Below, piece after piece: positions 54,171-62,959 of a DNA stretch of 64,000 nt (position 1 is its first letter; each line of letters starts with the position of its first letter). Where the stretch lies: contig JHVA01000001.1 in the NCBI GenBank assembly GCA_000688615.1, positions 1,302,001 through 1,366,000 on the forward strand. The letters run 5' to 3'. The stretch comes from Acidobacteriaceae bacterium KBS 146 (lineage in GTDB: Bacteria > Acidobacteriota > Terriglobia > Terriglobales > Acidobacteriaceae). The notes beneath the pieces were generated by a model. It ran no database searches. It was not told the DNA's origin and was given only the letters and a program-made list of their open reading frames with translations. Position numbers and translations under genes: made by a program.

Positions 54171-54293
54171 ATGAAACGGCTCGTCGTTGCGACTGCTCTG
54201 TCGCTCCTCTATTCCTATCCACTGGAAGATCAAATCGTCGTGCCGCCCGGAAGAACGTCCTTCACGAAAGACAGGAGCTTCAACGTCCCATGA
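54171..54293 (+). CDS. Possible 40-aa leader peptide upstream of the glycosidase-like gene
   Basis: MKRLVVATALSLLYSYPLED begins a 40-residue frame with a signal-peptide-like start, whose TGA overlaps the next ATG as ATGA (54290-54293). The overlap suggests translational coupling. No Shine-Dalgarno sequence is obvious and no family is recognised, so it may be a decayed leader. Confidence 0.3.
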   Translation: MKRLVVATALSLLYSYPLEDQIVVPPGRTSFTKDRSFNVP

Positions 54294-56461
54294 AAATGAC
54301 ACGGCGCGAGTTCAATGCCCTCACCGCAGGCACGCTTCTCTCCACGCTTCCCTCCATAGAGAGTGCGGCAGCGATCACTGTGAACCAGGGCGACCCTTCC
54401 CCCGCCCTGCCGTGGTACAGAACCATCAAACGCATCGGGCAGACCAATTTCAACGAGCATGATGGCGATTCGCAGTACGTGGAGCAGTGGGCAGACTTCT
54501 GGGCGTCAGCAAAGGTGCAGGCGGTCGCTCTGTCGGTCTCCGGACCGGTCGCCTTTTATCCCTCGAAGATTCCTTACTTTCATCACAGCATCTACCTGAA
54601 AGGCCGCGACCTCTTCGGCGAATGTGTCCACGCCGCGAAGAAGCGCGGACTGTACCTGTACGGCCGCATGAGCCCTGATATTCAGTGGACCGATCCAAAG
54701 TTACTGGAAGCAAATCCCCTGTGGTTTCGGAGAAACCAGGATGGAAGCCTGCAGCAGCCTGCACCCGACATCGCCTACACCTGCATCTTCAGTGACCACT
54801 ATGCAAAGCAGCAGCCGGCCATCATTCGCGAGCTCAACGCAAACTATCAGATCGACGGCGTCTACATGAACGGCTGGCCTACGATGCAGGTGTGCTACTG
54901 CGAAAATTGCCGCAAAATCGGCGATCCCCACTCGCCGCAGTACCGAACGGCCCTCATGGACAAGGCGTTCGAACTGATTCAGCTCTATAAAGCGACGGTA
55001 CTTGAAAAGAGCCCAAACAACTTTTACTCATGCAACCTGGGAGGAGGCCTCAAGGAATCTGGCCTGGATCAATGGAGACTGACGAGAGAAGCCACCTGGT
55101 ACACCGCTGACAATCAATCGCGTTCCGGCGTTGTGGCTCCGGTGTGGCAGGATGCGCAGCAGGTAAAGTTTGCGCGCTCCCTGATGGGAGATCGCTCCGT
55201 CGCTGCCGTGAGCGCAAGCTACGGACGCGCTGGCCGGATCTCCTGGCGTCAGACGACCGACACCTCAGCCGAGCCCTCATTTCGCATGGCCCAGACCGCA
55301 GCCGCTGGAGGCATCGTCTGGTACCACTGGCTCGGCTTGGAGCAGGGCTTCAGGGACGACCGCCGCTGGCAGGCGCCAGGACGAGATTTCCTCTCCTGGC
55401 ACGCCGCCAACGACGCGCACTTCCACACCAAGCGGTCGCTCTCGAGCGTCGCCGTAGTCGTATCGCCTCGCTCCGTCAACGCGTACAAGGCCCCCTACAC
55501 AGAGGACCGTACCGATCATCTCGAAGGTATCTACGCCGCTCTGGTGGAAGCGCGGATTCCATTTGATTTTGTCCACGAGCAGGACCTTACCCAGCAACGC
55601 CTCTCGCCATACGCAGTCCTGATCCTCCCCAACATGGCGTTGATGTCAGACGCGCAGGCGGCAGCCGTTCGCCTCTACGCCCAGCATGGAGGATCGGTGC
55701 TGGCCACGTTCCAGACTGGCCTCTTCGACGAGACAGGCCATGCGAGGAAGGACTTCGCTCTGGGTGAGCTCTTCGGCATCCGCAAGGCAGGCGAACCGGA
55801 ACAGGCCGACGGGACCTCTCATCAAGCGATGGGTGGAATCCATCTGCAATACATCCGGCAACGCGGTTCGCTCACCGAAGGTTTCGAGGAGACAACCTGG
55901 ATCGCGGGGCCGGTATGGCGTCAGCCGATAGCGCCGCATCGCGATGCTGGAATGACGTTCATCAAACCCTATCCCGTCTATCCGCCAGAGGCTGTATACC
56001 AGCGTGAACCGCCGAGCGATATTCCTGCAATGGTGTCGCGCGAGGATGGCAACTCACGACTGGTCTACATGGCGGGAGACGTGGATAGCTCCTTCTGGAG
56101 GCTCGACCATATGGACCTTGGCCGGCAGATGAGCAACGCGGTCCGCTGGCTGCTCAAGGGGAATAACGCCGTGGACGTTGAGGGTGACGGCCTCATGGAG
56201 GTCATCGCCTGGGAGACAGAGCGAGGATTCGCAGTCCATCTGCTTAACTACAATGGCGCAAATGCCTTTCGAGGCCACATGCGAAAGCCGGTTGCACTCG
56301 CCGCCCAGCAGGTGCATATAACGCTGCCTGCGGAGAGGACCGTTCGCCGTGCTTCCTTGCTTCACGCCGGGACTACAGTTCCCTTTCAGCAGAGCCGCAA
56401 TCGCGTATCGCTGACCGTACCGAAGGTGGAAATGTATGAGGTTGTGGCGCTTGAGATCTGA
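54290..56461 (+). CDS. Tat-type secreted glycosidase-like protein with C-terminal galactosidase-like domain
   Basis: 723 aa. A Tat-like leader (MTRREFNALTAGTLLSTLPS) precedes a catalytic-type barrel region with GLYLYGRMSPDIQW, YQIDGVYMNGWPTMQVCYCENCRK and GGIVWYHWLGLEQGF. From about residue 375 a beta-galactosidase-trimerisation-like domain follows (ALVEARIPFDFVHEQDL, YAVLILPNMALMSDAQAAAV). Two close cysteines in CYCENC suggest a metal or structural site. The family is not certain; a secreted glycoside hydrolase is the likely role. It is the last gene before the island region near 56.5-60 kb. Confidence 0.7.
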   Translation: MKMTRREFNALTAGTLLSTLPSIESAAAITVNQGDPSPALPWYRTIKRIGQTNFNEHDGDSQYVEQWADFWASAKVQAVALSVSGPVAFYPSKIPYFHHSIYLKGRDLFGECVHAAKKRGLYLYGRMSPDIQWTDPKLLEANPLWFRRNQDGSLQQPAPDIAYTCIFSDHYAKQQPAIIRELNANYQIDGVYMNGWPTMQVCYCENCRKIGDPHSPQYRTALMDKAFELIQLYKATVLEKSPNNFYSCNLGGGLKESGLDQWRLTREATWYTADNQSRSGVVAPVWQDAQQVKFARSLMGDRSVAAVSASYGRAGRISWRQTTDTSAEPSFRMAQTAAAGGIVWYHWLGLEQGFRDDRRWQAPGRDFLSWHAANDAHFHTKRSLSSVAVVVSPRSVNAYKAPYTEDRTDHLEGIYAALVEARIPFDFVHEQDLTQQRLSPYAVLILPNMALMSDAQAAAVRLYAQHGGSVLATFQTGLFDETGHARKDFALGELFGIRKAGEPEQADGTSHQAMGGIHLQYIRQRGSLTEGFEETTWIAGPVWRQPIAPHRDAGMTFIKPYPVYPPEAVYQREPPSDIPAMVSREDGNSRLVYMAGDVDSSFWRLDHMDLGRQMSNAVRWLLKGNNAVDVEGDGLMEVIAWETERGFAVHLLNYNGANAFRGHMRKPVALAAQQVHITLPAERTVRRASLLHAGTTVPFQQSRNRVSLTVPKVEMYEVVALEI

Positions 56462-56511
56462 GAACGTGTCTTAGAGCGATCCTCGCTCAACTATCGTTGT
56501 AGATAGAGGGT

Positions 56512-56563
56512 TGTCATCCTGACCGAAGCGACCGAAGGGAGCGCAGTCGAAAGATCTGCGGTT
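56512..56563 (+). repeat. Dispersed TGTCATCCTGA-family repeat
   Basis: TTGTCATCCTGACCGAAGCG...GCGCAGTCGAAAGATCTGCGG, a slightly diverged copy, lies just after the glycosidase-like gene. Beyond it, to 56693, no gene is seen. Confidence 0.8.
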
Positions 56564-56693
56564 TGCCTACCTCCGCGCTACCAAAGAAATTTCCACGGGT
56601 ACCGCATTCAAACAGAGTCTACTCGCGATGGACTTCTCACTTCCGATAAGCCGACATGTCGGTACTAACGGCAGCAAATACGAGCGTGGGTCG

Positions 56694-57974
56694 TCATTTA
56701 GTTTCTTTTGGCTTCGGCAATGGTTCCCGCAACGAAAGCCTCATCGCGCCGAAGTCGATGCGAAAGCCTCCCGTTTGCATAAGAAGATCCTTTCCAAGGT
56801 TCGCCACGACCCACTTTCGCCAGGTTTCGTGCTCCGTCATGACCGAGACTGGCCTAAGCCAAACCTGCTGTCCGCCGATGATCAGTGAGAGTTCTGGAAC
56901 ATTTATCGCTTCGAATGTCTCAGCGCCGCCGATCCCTCGAATCTCATTAGTCGACTTCGTTCCGTGCTGCGCTAGGTATTCTGGAAAGCGTCGTGCGAAG
57001 CCTGAATATACATCTGTTGTCATAGCTCCGGTATCGAGTGACGTGAACACGTCTGTACCTTGGAAGCTGACAGTCACTACCGGACGCTTGCCCCCGTCGA
57101 AGAAGAGGTTTGCGTGCTTTGGTTCAAGCGGCTGCGACTTTTCTCCGACCGTGATAGTGCCGTCTGCGGACCATGCGAAATTTCCCATGCCAACCATGAT
57201 GGGCAAGCCGATGATTCCTCGCTCATTCTTCGGAACCAAAGACCACGGCTCCTGATTGTCTGGAAAGACTGCAAAAGATACGTTCCTAAAATGCACGTTC
57301 CCGATGACCATGTCTTTTGCGACGGCCATTCGGAAAGAAGCGTCTTTGGTCATGCTGTGCATTGCACCCGAGGCACTGCTGATCGTCATACCCAGGGATC
57401 TCGCCTCTTCCTCGCTCATAGACGAAATGTCCGCTCCGTCATCGAAGAAGAATTTTGCAGTGTTGCCGTTGATCGTGAGGGACACGGATAGAGATTGTGG
57501 CTCGTGAGTCAATATAGAAACACTTCGTTGGCCGTTCTCCTGGTCAGGCAGGCCACGTAGTGGCGCAAGCTCCGCTCGCTCTCTTGCATTGCTTTGCTTC
57601 TTCGGGAATGCCGCCCACCTAGCCTCCATCACGGCCTCCAGACTGTGGTATCTGCCGGACTTCAAATAGATGTTGGAGAGCCAGTCGTACGCCTCATAGG
57701 CCTCTTCTGAGGTTGGCTCTTCAGAGATAGTCGCCCTAAAGAGCCGTTCGGCTTGAGGTTCGTTGAAGACAGCAGCAGCCATCGCTTGATAGAAGGTTGA
57801 GTGTGTTGTCGCTGCAGTGTCTCTTAGCTCCGACCAGCGATGTTCATCAGCCAGCTGCTTCAACTGAACGGAGGCTTGTGAACATGCTGGGAGGCTGCTT
57901 AGTCCGAGAAAAAGAGCCCCTGCGAGAGATGAGGAATAGAAAATTTTCTTCAGTAGCGTACTGGATTTAGACAT
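56694..57974 (-). CDS. Retropepsin-like aspartic protease, two-domain, secreted or lipoprotein
   Basis: 426 aa. A leader with a possible lipobox (SLPACSQ) is followed by a helical repeat-like N-terminal part (about 35-135). Two retropepsin-type domains follow: FFDDGADISSMSEEEARSLG (Asp-Asp-Gly where Asp-Thr/Ser-Gly is usual) and TSLDTGAMTTDVYSGFARRF (canonical DTGA), each with a later hydrophobic-Gly strand (GIIGLPIMVGM; ANLGKDLLMQ). If active, one canonical and one altered catalytic half would pair, as in fused pepsin-like enzymes. No family symbol is certain; function unknown. It lies left of the decayed element. Confidence 0.7.
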   Translation of the reverse strand: MSKSSTLLKKIFYSSSLAGALFLGLSSLPACSQASVQLKQLADEHRWSELRDTAATTHSTFYQAMAAAVFNEPQAERLFRATISEEPTSEEAYEAYDWLSNIYLKSGRYHSLEAVMEARWAAFPKKQSNARERAELAPLRGLPDQENGQRSVSILTHEPQSLSVSLTINGNTAKFFFDDGADISSMSEEEARSLGMTISSASGAMHSMTKDASFRMAVAKDMVIGNVHFRNVSFAVFPDNQEPWSLVPKNERGIIGLPIMVGMGNFAWSADGTITVGEKSQPLEPKHANLFFDGGKRPVVTVSFQGTDVFTSLDTGAMTTDVYSGFARRFPEYLAQHGTKSTNEIRGIGGAETFEAINVPELSLIIGGQQVWLRPVSVMTEHETWRKWVVANLGKDLLMQTGGFRIDFGAMRLSLREPLPKPKETK

Positions 57975-58226
57975 TCGTTGGCCGACCTGTGCAGAGCAGA
58001 ACGATCATACCGAGCCTTGATCTCGCTGTGCGATTCAAATCGGTCCTTATAAACGCCCTTCTCGTCGCCTGCGCCGCAGACAGTAAAGGGGAAAGTGCAG
58101 GAAGGGGAACGTCTTCCCGCCGCGCAGCCGGCGAGCGGGGGGCCGGAACCAAAGCGGGAATGTGGATTGCAGGGAGAAACCGAAGCGGTGTCTTCCTGCG
58201 CGATTTTTTTGAGCGAAAGAAAATTA
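57975..58226. other. Gap left of the ParB remnant
   Basis: No gene seen. A GGAAGACACCGC/GCGGTGTCTTCC-like pair and a poly-T GATTTTTTTG at about 58200 occur. GC-rich tracts (GCCGCGCAGCCGGCGAGCGG near 58118-58137) dominate the middle. Confidence 0.3.
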
Positions 58227-58256
58227 GAGGCGGCAGGTGCGCCGCCCCTCGAAAGA
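58227..58256 (-). terminator. Rho-independent-type terminator of the ParB remnant
   Basis: On the minus strand GAGGGGCGGC, GCACCT, GCCGCCTC forms a strong GC hairpin followed by TAATTTTC. It lies about 10 nt beyond the stop of the remnant at 58264. Confidence 0.55.
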
Positions 58257-58263
58257 TGGAGCG

Positions 58264-58864
58264 CTAGGCCGCTTTCTTGGTCTTGGCAGCGGGTTTGGCT
58301 TCAAGCTTGGGTTCTTTCTTCGTCTTTGCCTTGGCTGCGAACTCCAGTTTGACCTTCTGGCCAATGGCTTCGGTGTCCACCTTGTACAGCGTCGCGGCAT
58401 CCTTCAGGACAGTCGCTCCGTTCTGACGAGCAGATGCAAGGAGTATCGTGGCCTCAATCATTTGCCGGGACAAGGTGCCTTCATCGGCGCGGCGCATGAA
58501 TGGGTCTTCGCAACGTGAGCGTCCACCTTGGACTGATAGCAGGTTGGGTCGGTGCACTGATCGCCCTGCTTGCAAAGGTCATCCCCAAACAGCAGCTTGT
58601 TGTGACCTGTCCGTTTCGGGCAATCGGCACAACTGCCAGCGGTCGGCACAAGCTGCGTGTCTCGCTTGTTGAACGGCGCGTCTTTGAGGATGAGCAGAAC
58701 GTTGGTGGCAATCCAGAACTGACGATTGCGGACGGGCAAGAGAATCGGACGGGCAAGAGAATCCTTGCTGGCTTACTGCCGTTGGCGTAGACCTCTTTAA
58801 AGCAAGCCTTGAGCGCCTGTTCCTGCTGCTCGGCTGGTAACTTCACTATCACAGAGGCAACTCC
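58264..58864 (-). pseudogene. Broken ParB-like plasmid/element partition protein
   Basis: Remnants of a larger ParB-type protein. The middle part is recognisable (NVLLILKDAPFNKRDTQLV, TAGSCADCPKRTGHNKLLF, DLCKQGDQCTDPTCYQSK), and the C-terminal part too (RRADEGTLSRQMIEATILL, then a Lys/Ala-rich tail KTKKEPKLEAKPAAKTKKAA). Three lesions are visible: the N-terminal ParB nuclease-like domain is missing, a 17-bp tandem duplication at 58730-58763 shifts the frame, and between about 58490 and 58510 the reading frame jumps with probable loss of central sequence. It belongs to a degraded mobile element with the integrase pseudogene to its right. Confidence 0.72.
58730..58763. repeat. 17-bp perfect tandem duplication in the ParB remnant
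   Basis: GGACGGGCAAGAGAATC occurs at 58730-58746 and again at 58747-58763. Deleting one copy restores an open frame from ANGSKPARILL through NRQFWIATNVLLIL, so this duplication is the frameshift cause. Confidence 0.9.
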
Positions 58865-58888
58865 CTAGAGGCCCGTAGGGCAGAATAG

Positions 58889-59904
58889 CTAAAGGAGAGC
58901 AATTGCAGCCGCAAGGGCAGTATCAGTGGCTTTTGCATATCGAGCTGTCATCGCAATAGTCTTGTGCCCCGCTAACTTCTGGATGACCTTTAGTGGCACC
59001 CCTTGCTCGGTGAGGACTGTGCAAAATGTGTGCCGGTTGCAATGCCATACATATTCGTCTAGCTTTGCCCGCTTACGAGCGTCGTCCCACCAATCGTGCG
59101 GGGCCGAATTCTTGAAGGCACGCTCGTGTGGCTTACCAGGGCCGAGCTCCTTCAGGGCTGCTCGGACTTGAGAAGACATTGGGATATCTCGCGCCGTTCC
59201 ATTCTTCGTACCAGACAGGTGAATAACGCCGTTACCTCGCATGTCAACATCCTTTCACGTCAGACCGTACTGTTCACCCAATCGCATGCCGGTCTCGAGC
59301 GAAACGACCAGTTCAGCAAGATATTCTGGATAGCACTTCCGCATAGCTGAGAGTAGGCGTTCGCGTTCATCGTTACGTAGCCAGCGAACGCGCTCATTGT
59401 TTTCACGAGCTGGGCCAGAAGACGAGTCGGATTAGACTGCACTTGCCGGTTTCTGACTCCTTCCCGGTAGATGAGACTAAAGACAGCCTTGTATCGGTTA
59501 GAGGTAGCCGGAGTTCGCGTATTCCTCGGAAGCCATGCAGATATATCCTCGGGCAACAACTTGCTCGCCTCCGTTGGCCCAAATTCTTTGGAGAGCCTTT
59601 TAACTCGGGCGGTCACGTTTCGCTTGTCTTTGTAGTCTTTTTTTCCGATGTAGATCAGAATGGCATCTGCAGGGTCCTTGAGGATCACGCCCCTATGCCG
59701 AATGTTATCGGGCATCTTCACCCCGAGACGGGCTTCACTCTTGCGGTTTTGGTAGAGGGCTACTGCATCGCCACGCCTTCCAACTTTCTCTCGCTTGTTT
59801 TTGCCTACGCCGTCGGTGTAGCGAATCCACCAGATGTTCGAGCCTAGCTCCTTCTCGAATACACCACACAGATTTTGCTGCTCACCCGTTTTTGTACCCA
59901 CCAT
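58889..59904 (-). pseudogene. Tyrosine integrase pseudogene
   Basis: A second member of the integrase family seen at 812-1822 (NIWWIRYTDGVGKNKREKVG against GIWWIHYYAAGKRHREKVG; VWHCNRHTFC and AGHKTIAMTARY match). ATG 59904 with GGGAGGG upstream is the original start. A frameshift near 59404 separates the N-terminal part from the ENNERVRWLRND frame, and at about 59255-59257 a TGA replaces the Trp codon after GEQYGLT. The 3' part then reads KDVDMRGNGVIHL to the end with catalytic His, Arg and Tyr intact. It lies beside tRNA-Leu(UAA), its probable integration target. Confidence 0.88.
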
Positions 59905-60015
59905 CGCCGCCCTCCCTATAGCACCTAATAGCACCAAGGTGTTTTTTAACGTCGAGGGCTTACGATGATTTACGTCGAGATCATCCCATAAATTCTTGAT
60001 TTGCCGTTGATTATA

Positions 60016-60104
60016 TGGTGCCCGGAGGGGGACTTGAACCCCCACGACCGGTTAAGGTCTGCGGATTTTAAGTCCGCTGTGTCTGCCGATTTCACCATCC
60101 GGGC
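60016..60104 (-). tRNA. tRNA-Leu (anticodon UAA)
   Basis: Minus strand: acceptor GCCCGGA/TCCGGGC, D arm TGGTGAAATCGGCAGACAC, anticodon stem GCGGA/TCCGC with loop CTTAAAA (anticodon TAA), long variable arm, T arm GGGGGTTCAAGTCCCCC, and encoded CCA ending at 60016. Its 3' end is followed 112 nt later by the integrase pseudogene start, the arrangement of an integrated element. Confidence 0.97.
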
Positions 60105-60575
60105 TTCGGAAATTCGTGGCAATACTTTTCCATCCTATCGCATTGCTACCCAGGAAGAGGAACCGGCGAGATTAGGCTTGCGTGTGAATCCTACGCTGCG
60201 GCAACTCTAATGGCGACATCCTTCTGCGCGCCGCCTACCATCGTGCTTGCGGCCTTTGGAAGGCTGGACGCGGTCGGTGTGATTCGGGTCTGTTATCGGC
60301 GCAGCAAGCGGTCGGAATGCATTCGGTCGTCAGCCTGCTGCTTAAGTGGCATTCTTGTTGAATCAACATGAATCTCATTTGAAACATCGAAATTCATCAG
60401 GTTCATTTTTGATTGGTGATTTTGGAGCGCTGCGATCAGTCTGTATTTCGTCTGTTCGGCGCACAAATCCAAGAAGGGGTTCTCCAAAACGAACGCGCGG
60501 AAATGTTAGTCCGATTCGGTCAATAACTGTCGAATCGGAAATTGAACCCTCATGATATCCGGTAGGCGTGTGAGC
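60105..60575. other. Gap with no gene seen
   Basis: Short frames here lack ribosome-binding sites and family features. A perfect 9-bp inverted repeat, TCCGATTCG (60510-60518) and CGAATCGGA (60531-60539), lies 37 nt after the stop of the zinc-ribbon gene and may form a hairpin, but no T run follows. Confidence 0.4.
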
Positions 60576-60839
60576 TCAATTAGGAAGTCGATAGCAGATA
60601 TGGCCATCAGAAAAAAAGTATTCGGCCGAGCACGACTCCGAACCGCAGATCATTGCCTCCAGCCCGACACATTGTTGCCGGGTGATGAGTCCCAGTGCTC
60701 CACAGGAAGGACAAGACAACACGGCCCAGTAGGGATTTTCGGGCTTTCCCAGATCCCCAGCCTTTTCCAGCAGAAACATCGTGCCGGGTTCCATCTGTTC
60801 CGGGATCCACTCATCGAGGAAGTTCAAATCAGCGACCAT
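60576..60839 (-). CDS. Small zinc-ribbon-like protein
   Basis: 87 aa from ATG 60839 (AGAGGTG just upstream); a longer frame to 60872 is possible. LSCPSCGALGLITRQQC and MICGSESCSAEYFF provide two cysteine pairs for a probable zinc site. DLNFLDEWIPEQMEPGTMFLL fills the N-terminus. Function unknown. The NtrC-like palindrome at 60929-60948, 90 nt upstream, is the most striking element of its promoter region. Confidence 0.6.
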   Translation of the reverse strand: MVADLNFLDEWIPEQMEPGTMFLLEKAGDLGKPENPYWAVLSCPSCGALGLITRQQCVGLEAMICGSESCSAEYFFSDGHICYRLPN

Positions 60840-60928
60840 AAACACCTCTTTTGCAGGTTTTTGGTTGTTCACGAAGGCGTGGGAGCGCCAAATGTCTGCT
60901 CTTGGGGTACAAATCCTCCTTCCCTAGA

Positions 60929-60948
60929 TTGCACCATCTATGGTGCAA
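60929..60948. promoter_or_regulatory. NtrC-like palindrome
   Basis: TTGCACCAT-CT-ATGGTGCAA is a perfect 9-bp inverted repeat with a 2-nt spacer; it fits the NtrC consensus (TGCACC-N5-GGTGCA) closely. It lies upstream of the zinc-ribbon gene and downstream of the pruA stop. No clear sigma-54 -24/-12 element was seen at the expected distance, so the assignment is tentative. Confidence 0.5.
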
Positions 60949-61098
60949 AGCATATCCCAAATTCGGGGCATGTCAATGCCCGCAGGAGAGTAGAAGGTTT
61001 TCTTTGATTCCTAGGAGATTGAAACGAACTAACCGGCCTTCGCGTTCGCGAAAGCTGTCGGCCAATTTGTTCTCCTGCTATTCGGTATTCGGATGAGC

Positions 61099-62703
61099 TT
61101 ATCCAACCTTCTCGCCGATGCTCTTCGCCTGCGTGAACAGCAGAAGATAATCCGGGCCTCCGGCCTTAGAGTCGGTTCCACTCATATTGAAGCCGCCAAA
61201 AGGGTGCGCTCCTACCATGGCACCGGTCGACTTGCGGTTAAAGTACAGATTCCCAACATGGAATTCCTCCCGCGCGCGATCCAGCTTGTGCCTCGATGAA
61301 GAATAAACCGATCCGGTAAGGCCGTACTCCGTGTCATTGGCGATCGTCAGTGCTTCGTCGAAGCTCTGTGACTTGATGACTGCCAGCACCGGGCCGAAGA
61401 TCTCCTCCTGCGCAATGCGTGCTTTAGGGCTGACATCGGCGAAAATTGTCGGCTGAATGTAGTAACCGCCTTCAGGCGTTTTGATGGTTACGCCTCCATT
61501 TAGCAGGCGGCCTTCCTTCTTTCCGATCTCGATATAGTCGACAACCTTCTTGAACGCCTTTTCGCTGATCACCGGTCCCGTGTAGACGTTCTTTTCAGGA
61601 TCTCCGGTTTCGATCCGGGCGACCCTGGCCTGTAACCGGTCGCAGAAGGTGTCGTAGATGCCGGCATCGACAATCGCCCGGGAGCAGGCCGAGCATTTCT
61701 GACCGTTGAAGCCGAAGGCGCTGGCAACGACTCCTTCGACGGCGGCATCGAGGTCCGCATCGCCATCGACGATGATGGCGTCTTTTCCTCCCATCTCGAG
61801 GATGGTCCTCTTGATGAACTTCTGTTCCGGCTGGGTGCGGGCAGCGTTTTCGTGAATCTCCAGGCCGACGGCCTTGGAGCCAGTAAAGGCAATGAAGCGT
61901 GTCTGAGGGTGAGCCACGATGGCTGAGCCGAAACCCGGGCCTTCACCCTGGCAGAGATTCACGACTCCGTCGGGAAGGCCAGCCTCTTCGAGCAGACTGA
62001 CGAAGCGAGCCGCAATGGTGGGCGCATCGACCGACGGCTTCAAGATGACGGTGTTGCCGCAGACGATAGCAGCTGAGGTCATTCCTGCCATGATGGCAAA
62101 GGGGAAGTTCCAAGGTGGAATAATCGCGCCAACTCCGAGTGGAATGTAACGAAGTTGATTGCGCTCGCCGGGAAACTGAATGGGAGTGGTTGCAGCATCC
62201 AGCCGAAGGGCTTCGCGACCATAGAACTCGAGGAAATCGATCGTCTCGCCCACATCAGCGTCGGCCTCGCCCCAGTTCTTCCCTACCTCAAAGACGAGCC
62301 ATGCACAGAACTCGAACTTACGCTGACGGACGAGGTCGGCGGCGCGGAACAACAGGGCTGCCCGTTCCGGGGCCGGGGTGCGGCTCCAGGCCGGAAATGC
62401 GGCAAGAGCAGCCTCCATCGCTTTCGCGGCAAGATCGGCCTCGGCTCGCTGATGAACCCCGATGACCTGCGTCGGACGCCCGGGATTAATAGAAACGATC
62501 TTCCCCTCGGTCCTCAAACGCTTCCCGCCGATGACCAGGTCATATTCGCGCCCCAGCATCGACTGGACATCAGCCAATGCATTCTCCATGGCTCGTTTGT
62601 TTTCGGCTGATGTGAAGTCAAGGAACGGCTCGTTGACGAAAGGCGTCAACGCCCCGTGCTGAGGGGCATCGGAGATGATGTCAGCGGTTGCCATAGCGCT
62701 CAT
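61099..62703 (-). CDS. pruA: L-glutamate gamma-semialdehyde dehydrogenase
   Basis: 534 aa aldehyde dehydrogenase of the PruA/RocA (P5C dehydrogenase) type, oxidising glutamate semialdehyde to glutamate in proline and arginine catabolism. Catalytic Cys is in FNGQKCSACSR and Glu in ILEMGGKDAII; NAD-binding PWNFPFAIMAG, FTGSKAVG and the C-terminal GAMVGAHPFGGFNMSGTDSKAGGPDYL are typical. Proline dehydrogenase is not adjacent. ATG 62703 is taken; ATG 62694 is possible. Confidence 0.9.
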   Translation of the reverse strand: MSAMATADIISDAPQHGALTPFVNEPFLDFTSAENKRAMENALADVQSMLGREYDLVIGGKRLRTEGKIVSINPGRPTQVIGVHQRAEADLAAKAMEAALAAFPAWSRTPAPERAALLFRAADLVRQRKFEFCAWLVFEVGKNWGEADADVGETIDFLEFYGREALRLDAATTPIQFPGERNQLRYIPLGVGAIIPPWNFPFAIMAGMTSAAIVCGNTVILKPSVDAPTIAARFVSLLEEAGLPDGVVNLCQGEGPGFGSAIVAHPQTRFIAFTGSKAVGLEIHENAARTQPEQKFIKRTILEMGGKDAIIVDGDADLDAAVEGVVASAFGFNGQKCSACSRAIVDAGIYDTFCDRLQARVARIETGDPEKNVYTGPVISEKAFKKVVDYIEIGKKEGRLLNGGVTIKTPEGGYYIQPTIFADVSPKARIAQEEIFGPVLAVIKSQSFDEALTIANDTEYGLTGSVYSSSRHKLDRAREEFHVGNLYFNRKSTGAMVGAHPFGGFNMSGTDSKAGGPDYLLLFTQAKSIGEKVG

Positions 62704-62959
62704 TCTACCGCCGCCGGATTAGATCGGCCCCCTCCGTACACTTATCGCGCAAAGTCTTCAAAGTATTCGGGTTAGCTGAGGACTTCGTGAAAGAAGTCAC
62801 CGTTGGGACATCTGATCCGTTTTCGAAGGAGGGGTCTTCTGTATTAATTGTGGCCGCATTAATTGTAGCCGCCGAGGCAAAACCAATCGGCTGATTTAAG
62901 TCGCCGCAGGTGCGGGAGATAAAGGCAATCAAGTCTTGACATGATTAGAAGGCGAGAGG
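62704..62959. other. Gap with a short tandem repeat
   Basis: No gene is supported. ATTAATTGTGGCCGC and ATTAATTGTAGCCGC stand in tandem at about 62842-62871 (15-bp period). It separates pruA from the two terminal genes and would contain the pruA promoter. Confidence 0.4.

Noticed and set aside
60293..60487. 64-aa minus frame in the gap after tRNA-Leu(UAA)
   Set aside because: No ribosome-binding site, no recognised motif, and low-complexity neighbourhood.
62705..62932. 75-aa minus frame between pruA and the terminal genes
   Set aside because: Includes a 15-bp tandem repeat and no convincing start; not counted as a gene.
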